Source: Bacteroidetes bacterium GWE2_42_24
GTDB lineage: Bacteria; Bacteroidota; Bacteroidia; Bacteroidales; TTA-H9
Direction: 5' to 3'
DNA: 64,000 bases
NCBI GenBank assembly: GCA_001768515.1
Contig: MEOA01000004.1
Coordinates: 1-64,000 of the forward strand
In this document: positions 55,948-64,000 of the stretch, in pieces
Layout of the letters: each line of letters begins with the position of its first letter
Position numbering within the stretch: position 1 is the first letter of the stretch
Made by a program: the position numbers and the translations under genes
Notes under the pieces: model-generated
What the model saw: only the letters and a program-made list of their open reading frames with translations
Told to the model about the DNA's origin: nothing
The model's database searches: none

Positions 55948-57399
55948 CTAAAATTTAAACCCGAATGTTAGTAAAAAGCTATTCGAGCTTATATCATTTA
56001 CTGACTTTGTAACAGCATAATCAGTTGTATTCGTGATTGTGTATGGATAATAATCTTGCGTTTGTTGACTATGAACCCATGCAAAGTCGATAAAGTAATA
56101 CATATCTCTGAACCCGACACCGGCTGAATAGGAAATCCGGGATCCATCATTAATATCATGATCATATGGGCTATCAGCATAACCAAAACCTCCACGGAAA
56201 CTAAAAACTCCATAGCGGTATTCACCACCAATTCTGATGATATTTTGCGATTTATATGAGTAGTTTATAGCCTCATTCACATCCATGTAATCAGCCGTAG
56301 GTCTGAAGCGGGCATTTCCGTAATCTACAAATTGATAGTCAGCGCTAATAGATCCTACATTTCCAAAAAGAAAAGCAACGCTTCCTATCAGCTTCGATGG
56401 GGTCGTAAGCTCATATTTATAATTTCCTATCCTTGAAGAAACGTGCTTATCGGAGATTTCCTTATCAAAGTAGGAGTCAATTGTACTGCTCCATGTATCA
56501 TTCATATTGGTATAGAAAGTAGGAGTATGGTAAGCCACACCTACACGAATCCAGTTAGCCGGCCTTGCAATCACACCTAATTTAACATTTATACCGGTTC
56601 CTGAAGTTTCAAGCTCTTCTTTCAACGTGAAGGATTTAAAATACTCATTTTGTTGTTCTACATCTGTTTCGGTAAAGGTTGAGCTTTCGTAATAATTAAA
56701 GTATGGGATACCCAATGTCAAGCCAACATAGATCTTGTCGTTATAATTTGCACCAGCCGACAGAACAATCTCGTTCATAAAGCCCTCAGTAGAAACGCTC
56801 TTCATCTGTTCAATTCCACCATGGGGCATATCATTATGGTACAGTCCATCCGTTGAATCATAATAAATCAGATCGGCGCGGTAAGCGAGATCTTCAGGGT
56901 AATCGGCATAGATACCATTTGTATTTGCATACTCCACATAGGATGTCAACAGCGATGAATTAGTATTTAACCCACTGAAAATCATTCTATTATTATAATT
57001 AGCAAGCCGATTGACGCCAAAACCAAACTGTACATTCCGCCAACCTGGTTGCTCAAGCCGGTTGGGGATATCACCTGTCAGTATGACACCTGCCGATGCT
57101 ATGTTAAAGTTATACTTCTCATCCTCACCCATCTTACCGAAAAAGGAGGATTGCGTTTTCCCCTGATACAGAGAAGGGGTGAACACGGCTTCTGAGGTTT
57201 TATATACGGCTATTCCGGCAGGGTTCACGCTAAGAGTTGAAAAATCTCCGCCAAGTGCACCAAAGGCACCTCCCATAGCAGCAAACCTGGCGGTTCCGGT
57301 ATAATCAACTGTTGAATAGCGTAGGGCGTCTGCAGCATTTTGTGCCAGACCTGCCATCGATATCAGGATGGCAATCATCAAAAGATTAATACGTTTCAT
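55948..57399 (-). CDS. Outer-membrane beta-barrel protein, FadL/OmpP1 type
   Basis: A 483-residue outer-membrane protein. It has a signal peptide (1-21, MIAILISMAGLAQN) and then ADALRYSTVDYTGTARFAAM with GGAFGALGGDFSTLSVNPAG, a start typical of FadL-like barrels of Bacteroidota. About 14 alternating strands follow, ending in a C-terminal FGFKF with the last Phe used by the BAM machinery. In other bacteria FadL relatives move hydrophobic compounds across the outer membrane; the substrate here is unknown. It lies 30 bases downstream of the low-complexity lipoprotein gene, on the same strand, so the two may be co-transcribed. Confidence 0.83.
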   Translation of the reverse strand: MKRINLLMIAILISMAGLAQNAADALRYSTVDYTGTARFAAMGGAFGALGGDFSTLSVNPAGIAVYKTSEAVFTPSLYQGKTQSSFFGKMGEDEKYNFNIASAGVILTGDIPNRLEQPGWRNVQFGFGVNRLANYNNRMIFSGLNTNSSLLTSYVEYANTNGIYADYPEDLAYRADLIYYDSTDGLYHNDMPHGGIEQMKSVSTEGFMNEIVLSAGANYNDKIYVGLTLGIPYFNYYESSTFTETDVEQQNEYFKSFTLKEELETSGTGINVKLGVIARPANWIRVGVAYHTPTFYTNMNDTWSSTIDSYFDKEISDKHVSSRIGNYKYELTTPSKLIGSVAFLFGNVGSISADYQFVDYGNARFRPTADYMDVNEAINYSYKSQNIIRIGGEYRYGVFSFRGGFGYADSPYDHDINDGSRISYSAGVGFRDMYYFIDFAWVHSQQTQDYYPYTITNTTDYAVTKSVNDISSNSFLLTFGFKF

Positions 57400-57429
57400 A
57401 GGTTAGAATATTAACTTTTATAAGGTAAA

Positions 57430-59046
57430 TTATTTACGGCGACCACCGCCACTTCCTCCACTATTTCCACCAGATGAGGCAGGTGAAGAAGAAGACCGCG
57501 AAGGAGAACTAAAACTACCTGACGACGAGGGGCTGGTCGACCTTGAAGGTGTGCTGTATGACCCGGTTCTTGTTGGAGCAGAATACTGTGGGGTACGTGC
57601 CGGAGAAGCACTGCTTCGCGAAGGGCTTACCCTTGATGGTGTAGATGATGTTGGCGGTGTATACCCACCCCTCTCTGTGCTGGTCGAAGTACTTCTCTGT
57701 GTCCGGTCATTTGACCTGCCTGTCGGAACAGAGTACTCATCAGATGAACGCGTTCTGCTTGTGGTTGGCTCAGTGTAAACGCGGGTTGTAGATGTAGAAG
57801 CAGCCTGACGATCTTTGCTCTGCGTACGGCTGTATCTGCTGTAATTATAATCCTGACCACCCCTCCCCTGCGGATTTGCATAGCGCTTTTGCGCATTATT
57901 CGTACGATTTACGTCGGCTGGACGATTGACGTCATTTGAACGCCTTGTACGGCTTAGATTTTCATCCACTTTTTCAGTCGAATTTGTTCTCGATCCTCCA
58001 ACGGCAGGGACTACCTGTTCCTTATTTACTGCATTTGTCTGCGAGGCTGAAGTTCTCCGCTGTTCAAGCGTTGAGGCTGTTGTCACAGGCGTAGTAGGTT
58101 CTGTATTGGGCTTAACAACATTCCCTTTAGATGCTTCAGTTCTTCTATGCGCAAGGTTACTTGTTGACGTTGTTGTGGAATTCGCTGTTGGATTGTCACC
58201 TGGTCTGATTCCAGTTCCTGCCTGTCCTCCTGATGCAGCAGTCCGGACTCCTGATAAGGAACCATCCTTAACACCGGGACGATTGCCGATTGAAGAGACA
58301 GCACCATCCGGACTTCCACGGTGCCCCCGGGGTTCACGGAAATGATTATCATTCCAATTTGATCCTCCCCAATTACCACCGTGACCACCATTCCAGTAGC
58401 CATCCCAGTATCCATTCTGATACCCCCACCAATAATTACTGCCACCCCAGCCGTAACCATAGCTATACCATGGTGAATACCATGGCGAATACCAGGATGA
58501 ATAGCCGGGATAATACCCGTTATACCATGAATTTCCCCAGCCCCAGTTAAGACTCATCCCAAATGAGGGGCCAAAAAAGATACTTGAGTACCACGGATCC
58601 CCTGTGTACCAATAATAATCAGTATAATAATCATCATAATAACCTACAGTCACGATGGGACGATGGAATCGTCGGATCCGGGAACTGTAGTCATACTCAT
58701 TTTCAACATACTCGTCTTCCGAATAGGTGTAATCCGAAACCATTGGACGATCGGCTGAATCATCAATGTACTCGGGGTTTTCCGTATTCAGATAATCTTT
58801 CTGTTGCCGGGCAAAGTCCCTGTTGTCAGGAATCTGATCTTCCGGAACAACTTCAGCAGACTCAACATTTCGTTGACGTCGGGTTTCAGATGCAATGGTT
58901 TTTGGCCTCTCATCACTTTCTGCTTTCACACCAGTCTGCCCGGGGACATAGTACACATCATCGTAAGGGTTTGACGCCATGTATGCCGAAGAACAGGAGG
59001 TAAGCACCAGCAAACCAAGAATCGGGATTAACAATTTTGTTTTCAT
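57430..59046 (-). CDS. Low-complexity lipoprotein rich in Ser, Arg, Tyr and Trp
   Basis: A 538-residue lipoprotein (lipobox LLVLTSC, Cys ~18). Residues ~85-150 are acidic and tyrosine-rich; ~150-225 are Trp/Tyr/Gly-rich with repeats such as [16 protein letters not shown]. The rest (~230-538) is a Ser/Thr/Arg-rich disordered tail ending in [15 protein letters not shown]. No enzyme domain was seen. Similar proteins are common near FadL-like genes in Bacteroidota and have no assigned role; a surface or periplasmic matrix role is a guess. The start is the ATG at 59046. Confidence 0.75.
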   Translation of the reverse strand: MKTKLLIPILGLLVLTSCSSAYMASNPYDDVYYVPGQTGVKAESDERPKTIASETRRQRNVESAEVVPEDQIPDNRDFARQQKDYLNTENPEYIDDSADRPMVSDYTYSEDEYVENEYDYSSRIRRFHRPIVTVGYYDDYYTDYYWYTGDPWYSSIFFGPSFGMSLNWGWGNSWYNGYYPGYSSWYSPWYSPWYSYGYGWGGSNYWWGYQNGYWDGYWNGGHGGNWGGSNWNDNHFREPRGHRGSPDGAVSSIGNRPGVKDGSLSGVRTAASGGQAGTGIRPGDNPTANSTTTSTSNLAHRRTEASKGNVVKPNTEPTTPVTTASTLEQRRTSASQTNAVNKEQVVPAVGGSRTNSTEKVDENLSRTRRSNDVNRPADVNRTNNAQKRYANPQGRGGQDYNYSRYSRTQSKDRQAASTSTTRVYTEPTTSRTRSSDEYSVPTGRSNDRTQRSTSTSTERGGYTPPTSSTPSRVSPSRSSASPARTPQYSAPTRTGSYSTPSRSTSPSSSGSFSSPSRSSSSPASSGGNSGGSGGGRRK

Positions 59047-59171
59047 AATACAGTCCTCCAATTTAATTTTTACCTCTGGCGCCGATCACAAACTGTCCAA
59101 TTTTTGCAGAAAGAATTTGAAACCTCTTTCTCGTCAGGAAACCCAAGCCAACGGGTATCGTTCAATTTTGT

Positions 59172-59179
59172 TACCTTTG
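59172..59179 (+). promoter_or_regulatory. -7 box of the proS promoter
   Basis: TACCTTTG matches TAnnTTTG, 72 bases before the proS ATG. The -33 box is unclear. Confidence 0.45.
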
Positions 59180-59251
59180 CCAGTCATTTTGCGGTGGTTC
59201 AATGAACACCGCGACACCTTAAATACACCAAATTTCATACCACAAAGCGCT

Positions 59252-60724
59252 ATGGCCAAAAATTTTTCATCCCGCGAAGAAAATTATTCACAATGGTACA
59301 ATGACTTGGTTATCAAAGCTGATTTAGCAGAGAATTCAGCGGTCAGAGGTTGTATGGTTATTAAGCCCTATGGTTATGCCATCTGGGAGAAGATGCAACA
59401 GGCTCTTGATACTATGTTTAAGGATACCGGACATGTCAATGCATACTTCCCGTTGTTCATCCCGAAGTCGTTCTTCAGCAAAGAAGCCAGCCATGTTGAA
59501 GGGTTTGCCAAGGAATGCGCTGTGGTGACTCATTACCGCCTAAAAAACGACCCCAACGGGAAAGGGATCATTGTAGATCCTGACGCGAAACTTGAAGAAG
59601 AACTCATCGTTCGTCCTACTTCCGAAACAATTATCTGGGACACTTACCGTAACTGGATTCAATCATATCGCGATCTGCCTATTCTGGTGAACCAATGGGC
59701 AAATGTAGTTCGCTGGGAGATGCGTACACGACTGTTTCTCCGTACAGCAGAATTTCTCTGGCAGGAAGGACATACCGCCCATGCTACTTCTGAAGAGGCT
59801 TTAGCTGAAGCCAGGCAAATGCTTGATGTCTACACCAACTTTGCTGAGAACTGGATGGCAGTCCCTGTTTTGAAAGGCGTTAAATCACCAAATGAAAGAT
59901 TTGCAGGTGCCATAGAAACCTTTTGCATTGAAGCCATGATGCAAGACGGTAAAGCCTTGCAGGCCGGAACCTCTCACTTCCTTGGCCAAAATTTTGCGAA
60001 AGCTTTTGATGTCAAATTTCTGAGTAAAGAAAACCAGCTTGACTACGTTTGGGCAACCTCCTGGGGAGTATCAACCCGTTTAATGGGTGCACTTGTCATG
60101 TCACATTCCGACGATAACGGCCTGGTTCTCCCACCAAAACTCGCACCCATTCAGGTAGTCATCATCCCGATTTACAGAAAAGCAGAACAACTCGGGCCTA
60201 TCAGCGAAAAGGTGGATGTTTTAACTAAAGCGTTAAAGGCTAAAGGTATTAGTGTGAAATACGACTCGCGAGACTCCTACACTCCCGGCTGGAAATTTAA
60301 CGAGTATGAATTTAAAGGTGTCCCTGTCAGAGTTGCCATTGGGCCACGGGATATTGAAAACGGAACTGCTGAAGTGGCTCGTCGTGACAATCTGACCAAG
60401 GAAATCGTACCCATTGATAGCCTGGCTGATTATATCGCTAACCTGCTGGATGAAATTCAGGTTAACCTTTTTGAAAGAGCCAGATCTATGAGAAATTCCT
60501 TCACCAAGAAGGCTGATACCTGGGAAGAATTTGTCGCAAAACTCGATGAAGGAGGTTTTATCCAGGCACATTGGGATGGCACTTCTGAAACTGAGCAGAA
60601 GATCAAGGATATGACGAAGGCCACCATCAGATTGATACCTCTGGAACCCGAACCCGAAGAAGGCAGATGCATTCTGACCGGAAACCCTTCCCCACACCGC
60701 GTCCTGTTTGCCAGGGCATACTAG
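59252..60724 (+). CDS. proS: Prolyl-tRNA synthetase (eukaryote/archaeon-like short type)
   Basis: A 490-residue class II synthetase that charges tRNA-Pro. The start [20 protein letters not shown], motif 1 region ([18 protein letters not shown]), the motif 2 loop [20 protein letters not shown] and motif 3 near [16 protein letters not shown] are visible. It has the archaeal/eukaryotic architecture: no editing insertion between motifs 2 and 3 and an extra C-terminal domain ending in a tyrosine (FARAY). I start at the ATG at 59252; the longer frame overlaps the divergent lipoprotein gene. Confidence 0.94.
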   Translation: MAKNFSSREENYSQWYNDLVIKADLAENSAVRGCMVIKPYGYAIWEKMQQALDTMFKDTGHVNAYFPLFIPKSFFSKEASHVEGFAKECAVVTHYRLKNDPNGKGIIVDPDAKLEEELIVRPTSETIIWDTYRNWIQSYRDLPILVNQWANVVRWEMRTRLFLRTAEFLWQEGHTAHATSEEALAEARQMLDVYTNFAENWMAVPVLKGVKSPNERFAGAIETFCIEAMMQDGKALQAGTSHFLGQNFAKAFDVKFLSKENQLDYVWATSWGVSTRLMGALVMSHSDDNGLVLPPKLAPIQVVIIPIYRKAEQLGPISEKVDVLTKALKAKGISVKYDSRDSYTPGWKFNEYEFKGVPVRVAIGPRDIENGTAEVARRDNLTKEIVPIDSLADYIANLLDEIQVNLFERARSMRNSFTKKADTWEEFVAKLDEGGFIQAHWDGTSETEQKIKDMTKATIRLIPLEPEPEEGRCILTGNPSPHRVLFARAY

Positions 60725-60737
60725 AAATCATTGTGTG

Positions 60738-60771
60738 CGGCGCTGTACTTAATCGGGTACAGCGCCGTTTT
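60738..60771 (+). terminator. Rho-independent terminator after proS
   Basis: A perfect 11-bp GC-rich stem (60738-60748 with 60757-60767), an 8-base loop and TTTT. Confidence 0.85.
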
Positions 60772-60796
60772 ACTTTATCACAATCCAGAAATCCGA

Positions 60797-61912
60797 ATGA
60801 AACATGTATCAATAGCTGTAACCAATGACCTGATATCTGATCAACGGGTTGACAAAGTCTGTAATACACTCACGAAATTAGGTTTTTATGTTTCTCTCAC
60901 TGGCCGTAAGCTGACCTCGAGCCCCACTCTCGATTCACGTCCCTATCATTGCCATAGAATGTGGCTGGTTAACGTGAAAGGCCCCTTCTTTTATGCTGAG
61001 TTTAACATCAGATTGTTTATCAGACTACTATTCACCAAATATGATCTTCTGATAGCCAATGATCTCGACACATTACCTGCCTGTCGACTCGTAAGCATAT
61101 TGAAACGAATCCCGATCGTATACGACTCACATGAATTCTACACCGAAACCCCGGAGTTGATAAGCCGCCCCATGATCAGGGCCGTCTGGCTGCGGATTGA
61201 AAAAATGATTTTCCCCCATTTGAAATGGGTATTTACTGTTAACGAAAGCATTGCACTGGCCTATGAAAAAAGATACGGAGTTAAGGTCAGAATCGTAAAA
61301 AACATGCCTCGCTTCAGACCACCTGCCGACCCAATAACTCACCGTGAAATCGGACTTCCCTCAGAGCTTCCCATTGTGCTCTTGCAGGGGGCTGGAATTA
61401 ACATAGAGCGTGGTGCTGAGGAATTGGTCTCTGCCATGCAGTATATTGATTGCGCTCAACTTCTGATTATTGGTAATGGCGATGTCATCGAAAAGCTTAA
61501 AAGCATGAGAGAGGAAATGAGATTACAATCCAAGGTAACCATCTTTCCCAGAACTCCCTACGAGCGGCTTAGGCAAATAACGGCCACTGCAATCATAGGA
61601 ATCACGATTGATAAAGACACCAATCCAAATTATCGCTTCAGCCTGCCAAATAAACTGTTCGATTATATTCAGGCAGGGACTCCCGTTTTGGCAAGCAGGC
61701 TGCCGGAAGTCGAAAAAGTTGTCGCAGAATACAATGTAGGTGGGTTTATTGAATCCCATGACCCAAAGCATATTGCCGACCGTATTACAGCAATGATCAA
61801 CGACAAAGCACAACTGGCGATCTGGAAAAATAACTGCTTGATAGCTGCTGAAACGCTAAACTGGGAAGCTCAGGAACTGGAACTAATTAAAGTGTATGAA
61901 CAATTCATCTAA
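60797..61912 (+). CDS. Glycosyltransferase, GT4-like
   Basis: A 371-residue GT-B glycosyltransferase. The N-terminal half has VTNDLISDQRVDKVCNTL and the IANDLDTLPA and VYDSHEFYTETPEL motifs of a family often found in polysaccharide clusters. The C-terminal half holds the sugar-nucleotide site with NPNYRFSLPNKLFDYIQAGT and PVLASRLPEVEKVV. I choose the ATG at 60797 after the proS terminator. It overlaps the next glycosyltransferase gene by 17 bases. The donor and acceptor are unknown; surface glycan synthesis is likely. Confidence 0.83.
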   Translation: MKHVSIAVTNDLISDQRVDKVCNTLTKLGFYVSLTGRKLTSSPTLDSRPYHCHRMWLVNVKGPFFYAEFNIRLFIRLLFTKYDLLIANDLDTLPACRLVSILKRIPIVYDSHEFYTETPELISRPMIRAVWLRIEKMIFPHLKWVFTVNESIALAYEKRYGVKVRIVKNMPRFRPPADPITHREIGLPSELPIVLLQGAGINIERGAEELVSAMQYIDCAQLLIIGNGDVIEKLKSMREEMRLQSKVTIFPRTPYERLRQITATAIIGITIDKDTNPNYRFSLPNKLFDYIQAGTPVLASRLPEVEKVVAEYNVGGFIESHDPKHIADRITAMINDKAQLAIWKNNCLIAAETLNWEAQELELIKVYEQFI

Positions 61913-63041
61913 GATCAGACTTCACGTCATTTCATTCGATGTACCCTATCCCGCGAACTATGGCGGTGTGATTGATGTGTATCACAAAATCAGACTACTA
62001 CACCAACATGGCGTTCAGGTTATCCTTCATTGTTTTGAATATGGACGAGGACAACAACCGCATTTAGAACAGTTTTGCGAAAAAGTATTTTACTATCCAA
62101 GAAGGATTGGTGCTACTTCTAATTTCTCCCTTCTTCCTTATATTGTTACAAGCAGACGTCATGATGAGCTACTTAAAAACCTGTTGACCGATAATGCACC
62201 AATTCTCTTCGAAGGACTTCACACCTGTGGCCTGCTGGGAAACAAATTGTTAAAAAACAGAGTAAAGATTTATCGGGAAAGCAATATCGAGCACCAGTAT
62301 TACCAACACCTGGCCAAAGCAGAAAAAAAATTGATAAAGAAAGTATTCTTTCTGATTGAAGCAGCCAAATTACGTTTCTTTCAGAGAGTTTTGACCCATG
62401 CTGACCTCACCCTCGTTGTTGCTGAAGATGATCAACAATACTTACGCAAATATCTGCCCGATGAAAAGGTAATCTTCCTCCCCAGTTTTCATGGCAATGA
62501 TTCGGTTTCATGTCCGACCGGAATTGGAAATTACGCACTCTTCCAGGGAAAACTTTCTGTTCCTGAAAACAAACAAGCCGCTGAATACCTGATCAAGGAA
62601 GTATTTTCTGAATCAACAATCCCTTTTATCGTTGCAGGGATGGATCCGGATGATAGCCTGAACAAACTGATAGCCCGCCATCAAAATATTACACTACTTG
62701 CCAATCCGGATCAAAAAACTATGGAGACCATAACGGCCGGGGCTCAGGTAAACATCATGGTTACTTTTCAACCAACAGGACTTAAACTGAAACTGATCAA
62801 CACCCTATATACCGGACGCCACTGCCTTGTAAACAGCAAGATGCTTGCAGGAACAGGATTGGATTCATTATGTACTATTGCTAATACTACGACCTTGCTT
62901 AAGTCGGAACTTGAGAAATTAATGAAAACGCCTTTTACCGTTGAAGACCGGAAGAAAAGAGAGATAATTCTCCATCGCTTCAATAATGAGGAAAAAGCCC
63001 ATGAATTAATTGGATATTTAACCAACACTACAACCGGATAA
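61896..63041 (+). CDS. Glycosyltransferase-like protein, GT-B fold
   Basis: A 381-residue protein. The start HVISFDVPYPANYGGVIDVY is typical of a GT-B N-terminal domain, and YRESNIEHQYYQHLA and NYALFQGKLSVPENKQAAEY follow. The C-terminal part has VTFQPTGLKLKLINTLYTGR, where the usual EGFGLP-type acidic motif is replaced by PTGLKLKL. It is translationally coupled to the preceding glycosyltransferase and lies 12 bases before xpt. Its acceptor is unknown. The changed donor-site motif means activity should not be taken for granted. Confidence 0.75.
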   Translation: MNNSSKIRLHVISFDVPYPANYGGVIDVYHKIRLLHQHGVQVILHCFEYGRGQQPHLEQFCEKVFYYPRRIGATSNFSLLPYIVTSRRHDELLKNLLTDNAPILFEGLHTCGLLGNKLLKNRVKIYRESNIEHQYYQHLAKAEKKLIKKVFFLIEAAKLRFFQRVLTHADLTLVVAEDDQQYLRKYLPDEKVIFLPSFHGNDSVSCPTGIGNYALFQGKLSVPENKQAAEYLIKEVFSESTIPFIVAGMDPDDSLNKLIARHQNITLLANPDQKTMETITAGAQVNIMVTFQPTGLKLKLINTLYTGRHCLVNSKMLAGTGLDSLCTIANTTTLLKSELEKLMKTPFTVEDRKKREIILHRFNNEEKAHELIGYLTNTTTG

Positions 63042-63053
63042 CTGATACTTTAT

Positions 63054-63623
63054 ATGGATATACTAAGGCAAAGAATTTTAGAGGAGGGTAGATGCCTTGA
63101 TGGTGGAATTCTTAAAGTTGACAGCTTCGTCAATCATCAACTCGATCCTCAGTTGGTCATGCAAATCGGAGAAGAATTTGAGCGACGATTCGCGCATTTA
63201 AACATCAACAAGATCATTACCGTAGAGGCCAGTGGTATAGCACCCGCCCTCATGACCGGTTATCGAATGAAGCTGCCTGTAGTCTTTGCGAAAAAAAAAC
63301 AACCCTCTACCATGGTGGCCGGTTTTTACCAGACGGAAGTGACTTCGTTTACGAAACACCGGTCTTATCCGATGATTATCAGTAAAGAATACCTTAAATC
63401 CGAAGAAAACATACTCTTCATTGACGATTTTCTGGCTCACGGTAATGCAGCCAGAGGAATCATCGACATCTGCCGGCAAGCCGGTGCTACAATTGCCGGG
63501 ATGGGTTTTATGGTAGAGAAAAGCTTCCAGCAGGGCGGCTATTGGCTGCGCCAAAGGGGTTATCTGGTAGAATCGCTGGCCATCATTGACTCACTGGAAG
63601 GCAACCGGATTACCCTTCGCTAA
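63054..63623 (+). CDS. xpt: Xanthine phosphoribosyltransferase
   Basis: A 189-residue type I phosphoribosyltransferase that makes XMP from xanthine and PRPP (purine salvage). The start [47 protein letters not shown] and the PRPP loop [17 protein letters not shown] are diagnostic. Full length. It is the last gene of the glycosyltransferase run, 12 bases after the previous gene, and its end overlaps the convergent ftsE gene by 14 bases. No purine riboswitch was seen. Confidence 0.93.
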   Translation: MDILRQRILEEGRCLDGGILKVDSFVNHQLDPQLVMQIGEEFERRFAHLNINKIITVEASGIAPALMTGYRMKLPVVFAKKKQPSTMVAGFYQTEVTSFTKHRSYPMIISKEYLKSEENILFIDDFLAHGNAARGIIDICRQAGATIAGMGFMVEKSFQQGGYWLRQRGYLVESLAIIDSLEGNRITLR

Positions 63624-64000
63624 CCGGCCAGGCCGCCGACGATTCATCAGCACCACCTTCGTAAGACTCAATCGGATCGTCGTAAACAACCCCATCCTCA
63701 ATCCGGAATACACGGGAAGGAAACCGTTTGATCAGGTTATAGTTGTGAGTGGCCATGAGTACAGAACGCCCCGTCAGACTTATATCACGAAGCAGGTACA
63801 TGATGCCGGCAGAGGTTTCCGGATCAAGGTTTCCGGTCGGCTCATCAGCCAAAATAATTTCAGGGTTGTTAACCAAAGCCCTGGCAATGGCTACACGTTG
63901 TTGTTCTCCCCCTGAAAGTTGGTGCGGCATTTTATGCCCTTTGGTAGATAGCCCTACACTTTGAAGCACCTCATCACACCGTGCCTGCATCTTTACTTTA
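63610..64000 (-). CDS. ftsE: Cell division ATP-binding protein FtsE (partial, C-terminal part)
   Basis: The last ~130 residues of an ABC ATPase; the reading frame stays open to the right edge, so the N-terminal half with Walker A is outside. Visible are the signature [20 protein letters not shown], Walker [10 protein letters not shown], the D-loop NLDPETS and the switch His in [27 protein letters not shown] matches FtsE of Bacteroidota, which works with FtsX to activate peptidoglycan hydrolases at division. Another ABC ATPase is possible. Confidence 0.82.
   Translation of the reverse strand, partial: KVKMQARCDEVLQSVGLSTKGHKMPHQLSGGEQQRVAIARALVNNPEIILADEPTGNLDPETSAGIMYLLRDISLTGRSVLMATHNYNLIKRFPSRVFRIEDGVVYDDPIESYEGGADESSAAWPVSEG

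Noticed and set aside
57551-58345. Plus-strand open frames of 75 and 139 codons opposite the low-complexity lipoprotein gene
   Set aside because: They are antisense to a Ser/Arg-rich repetitive coding sequence, which lacks stops on the other strand for compositional reasons.
58979-59251. N-terminal extension of the proS frame
   Set aside because: It overlaps the lipoprotein gene start and the proS promoter box; the family starts at NFSSREEN just after the ATG at 59252.

Overview
The window reads as a chromosomal segment of a Bacteroidota bacterium, most likely of the order Bacteroidales. The support is: several TAnnTTTG (-7) promoter boxes, some with TTTG (-33); two secreted proteins with type IX secretion (T9SS) sorting tails; the gene order tRNA-Tyr, tRNA-Gly, tRNA-Thr, tuf, tRNA-Trp, secE, nusG, rplK, rplA, rplJ, rplL, rpoB, rpoC; and RpoB/RpoC of the length and sequence type usual in this phylum. 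No CRISPR array, prophage or intact insertion sequence was seen. The species was not identified.

Layout. 1-580: tandem leftward promoters for a transcript lying off the left edge. 585-7323: PepD dipeptidase, a T9SS-exported protein, a GNAT enzyme, a flavin reductase-like protein and RlmN. 7493-11561: a GH130-type phosphorylase fused to a response-regulator receiver domain, facing a GT4 glycosyltransferase with a C-terminal helical-toroid domain; the genes overlap tail to tail. 11562-12616: a gap with a decayed gene and tandem repeats. 12617-19925: a leftward six-gene operon encoding a MacB-like exporter (adaptor, ATPase, two permeases) with its own NtrC-type regulator and histidine kinase. 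20100-26515: a CxxC-rich protein, a TerB-DnaJ membrane protein, a split lysine-to-saccharopine catabolic pair, an OB-fold lipoprotein, a PepSY membrane protein and a DUF3467 protein.

26535-41262 is the information-processing block, all leftward: rpsU, xerC, hpf, three tRNAs, tuf, tRNA-Trp, secE-nusG, ribosomal stalk and L1/L11 genes, rpoB and rpoC. Hairpins lie between rplL and rpoB and between rpoB and rpoC.

41263-50422 is the most unusual region. After about 2 kb without genes come a dockerin-like T9SS protein, a membrane-anchored TPR-CHAT (caspase-like) protein, and, on the opposite strand, an ECF-type sigma factor overlapping a membrane TPR protein that looks like its anti-sigma factor. 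A nearly identical ~38-bp element starting with a run of 8-9 G lies upstream of both the sigma gene and the dockerin-like gene. This suggests one regulon in which a periplasmic protease-like sensor, an anti-sigma factor and a sigma factor control a secreted product. It is the best candidate here for an undescribed system.

50423-64000: an exo-N-acetylmuramidase (NamZ) lipoprotein with a sodium symporter, a p-aminobenzoate gene set (pabA divergent from pabB-pabC), RidA, a FadL-like outer-membrane protein, a low-complexity lipoprotein, prolyl-tRNA synthetase, two glycosyltransferases, xanthine phosphoribosyltransferase and the C-terminal part of FtsE at the right edge.
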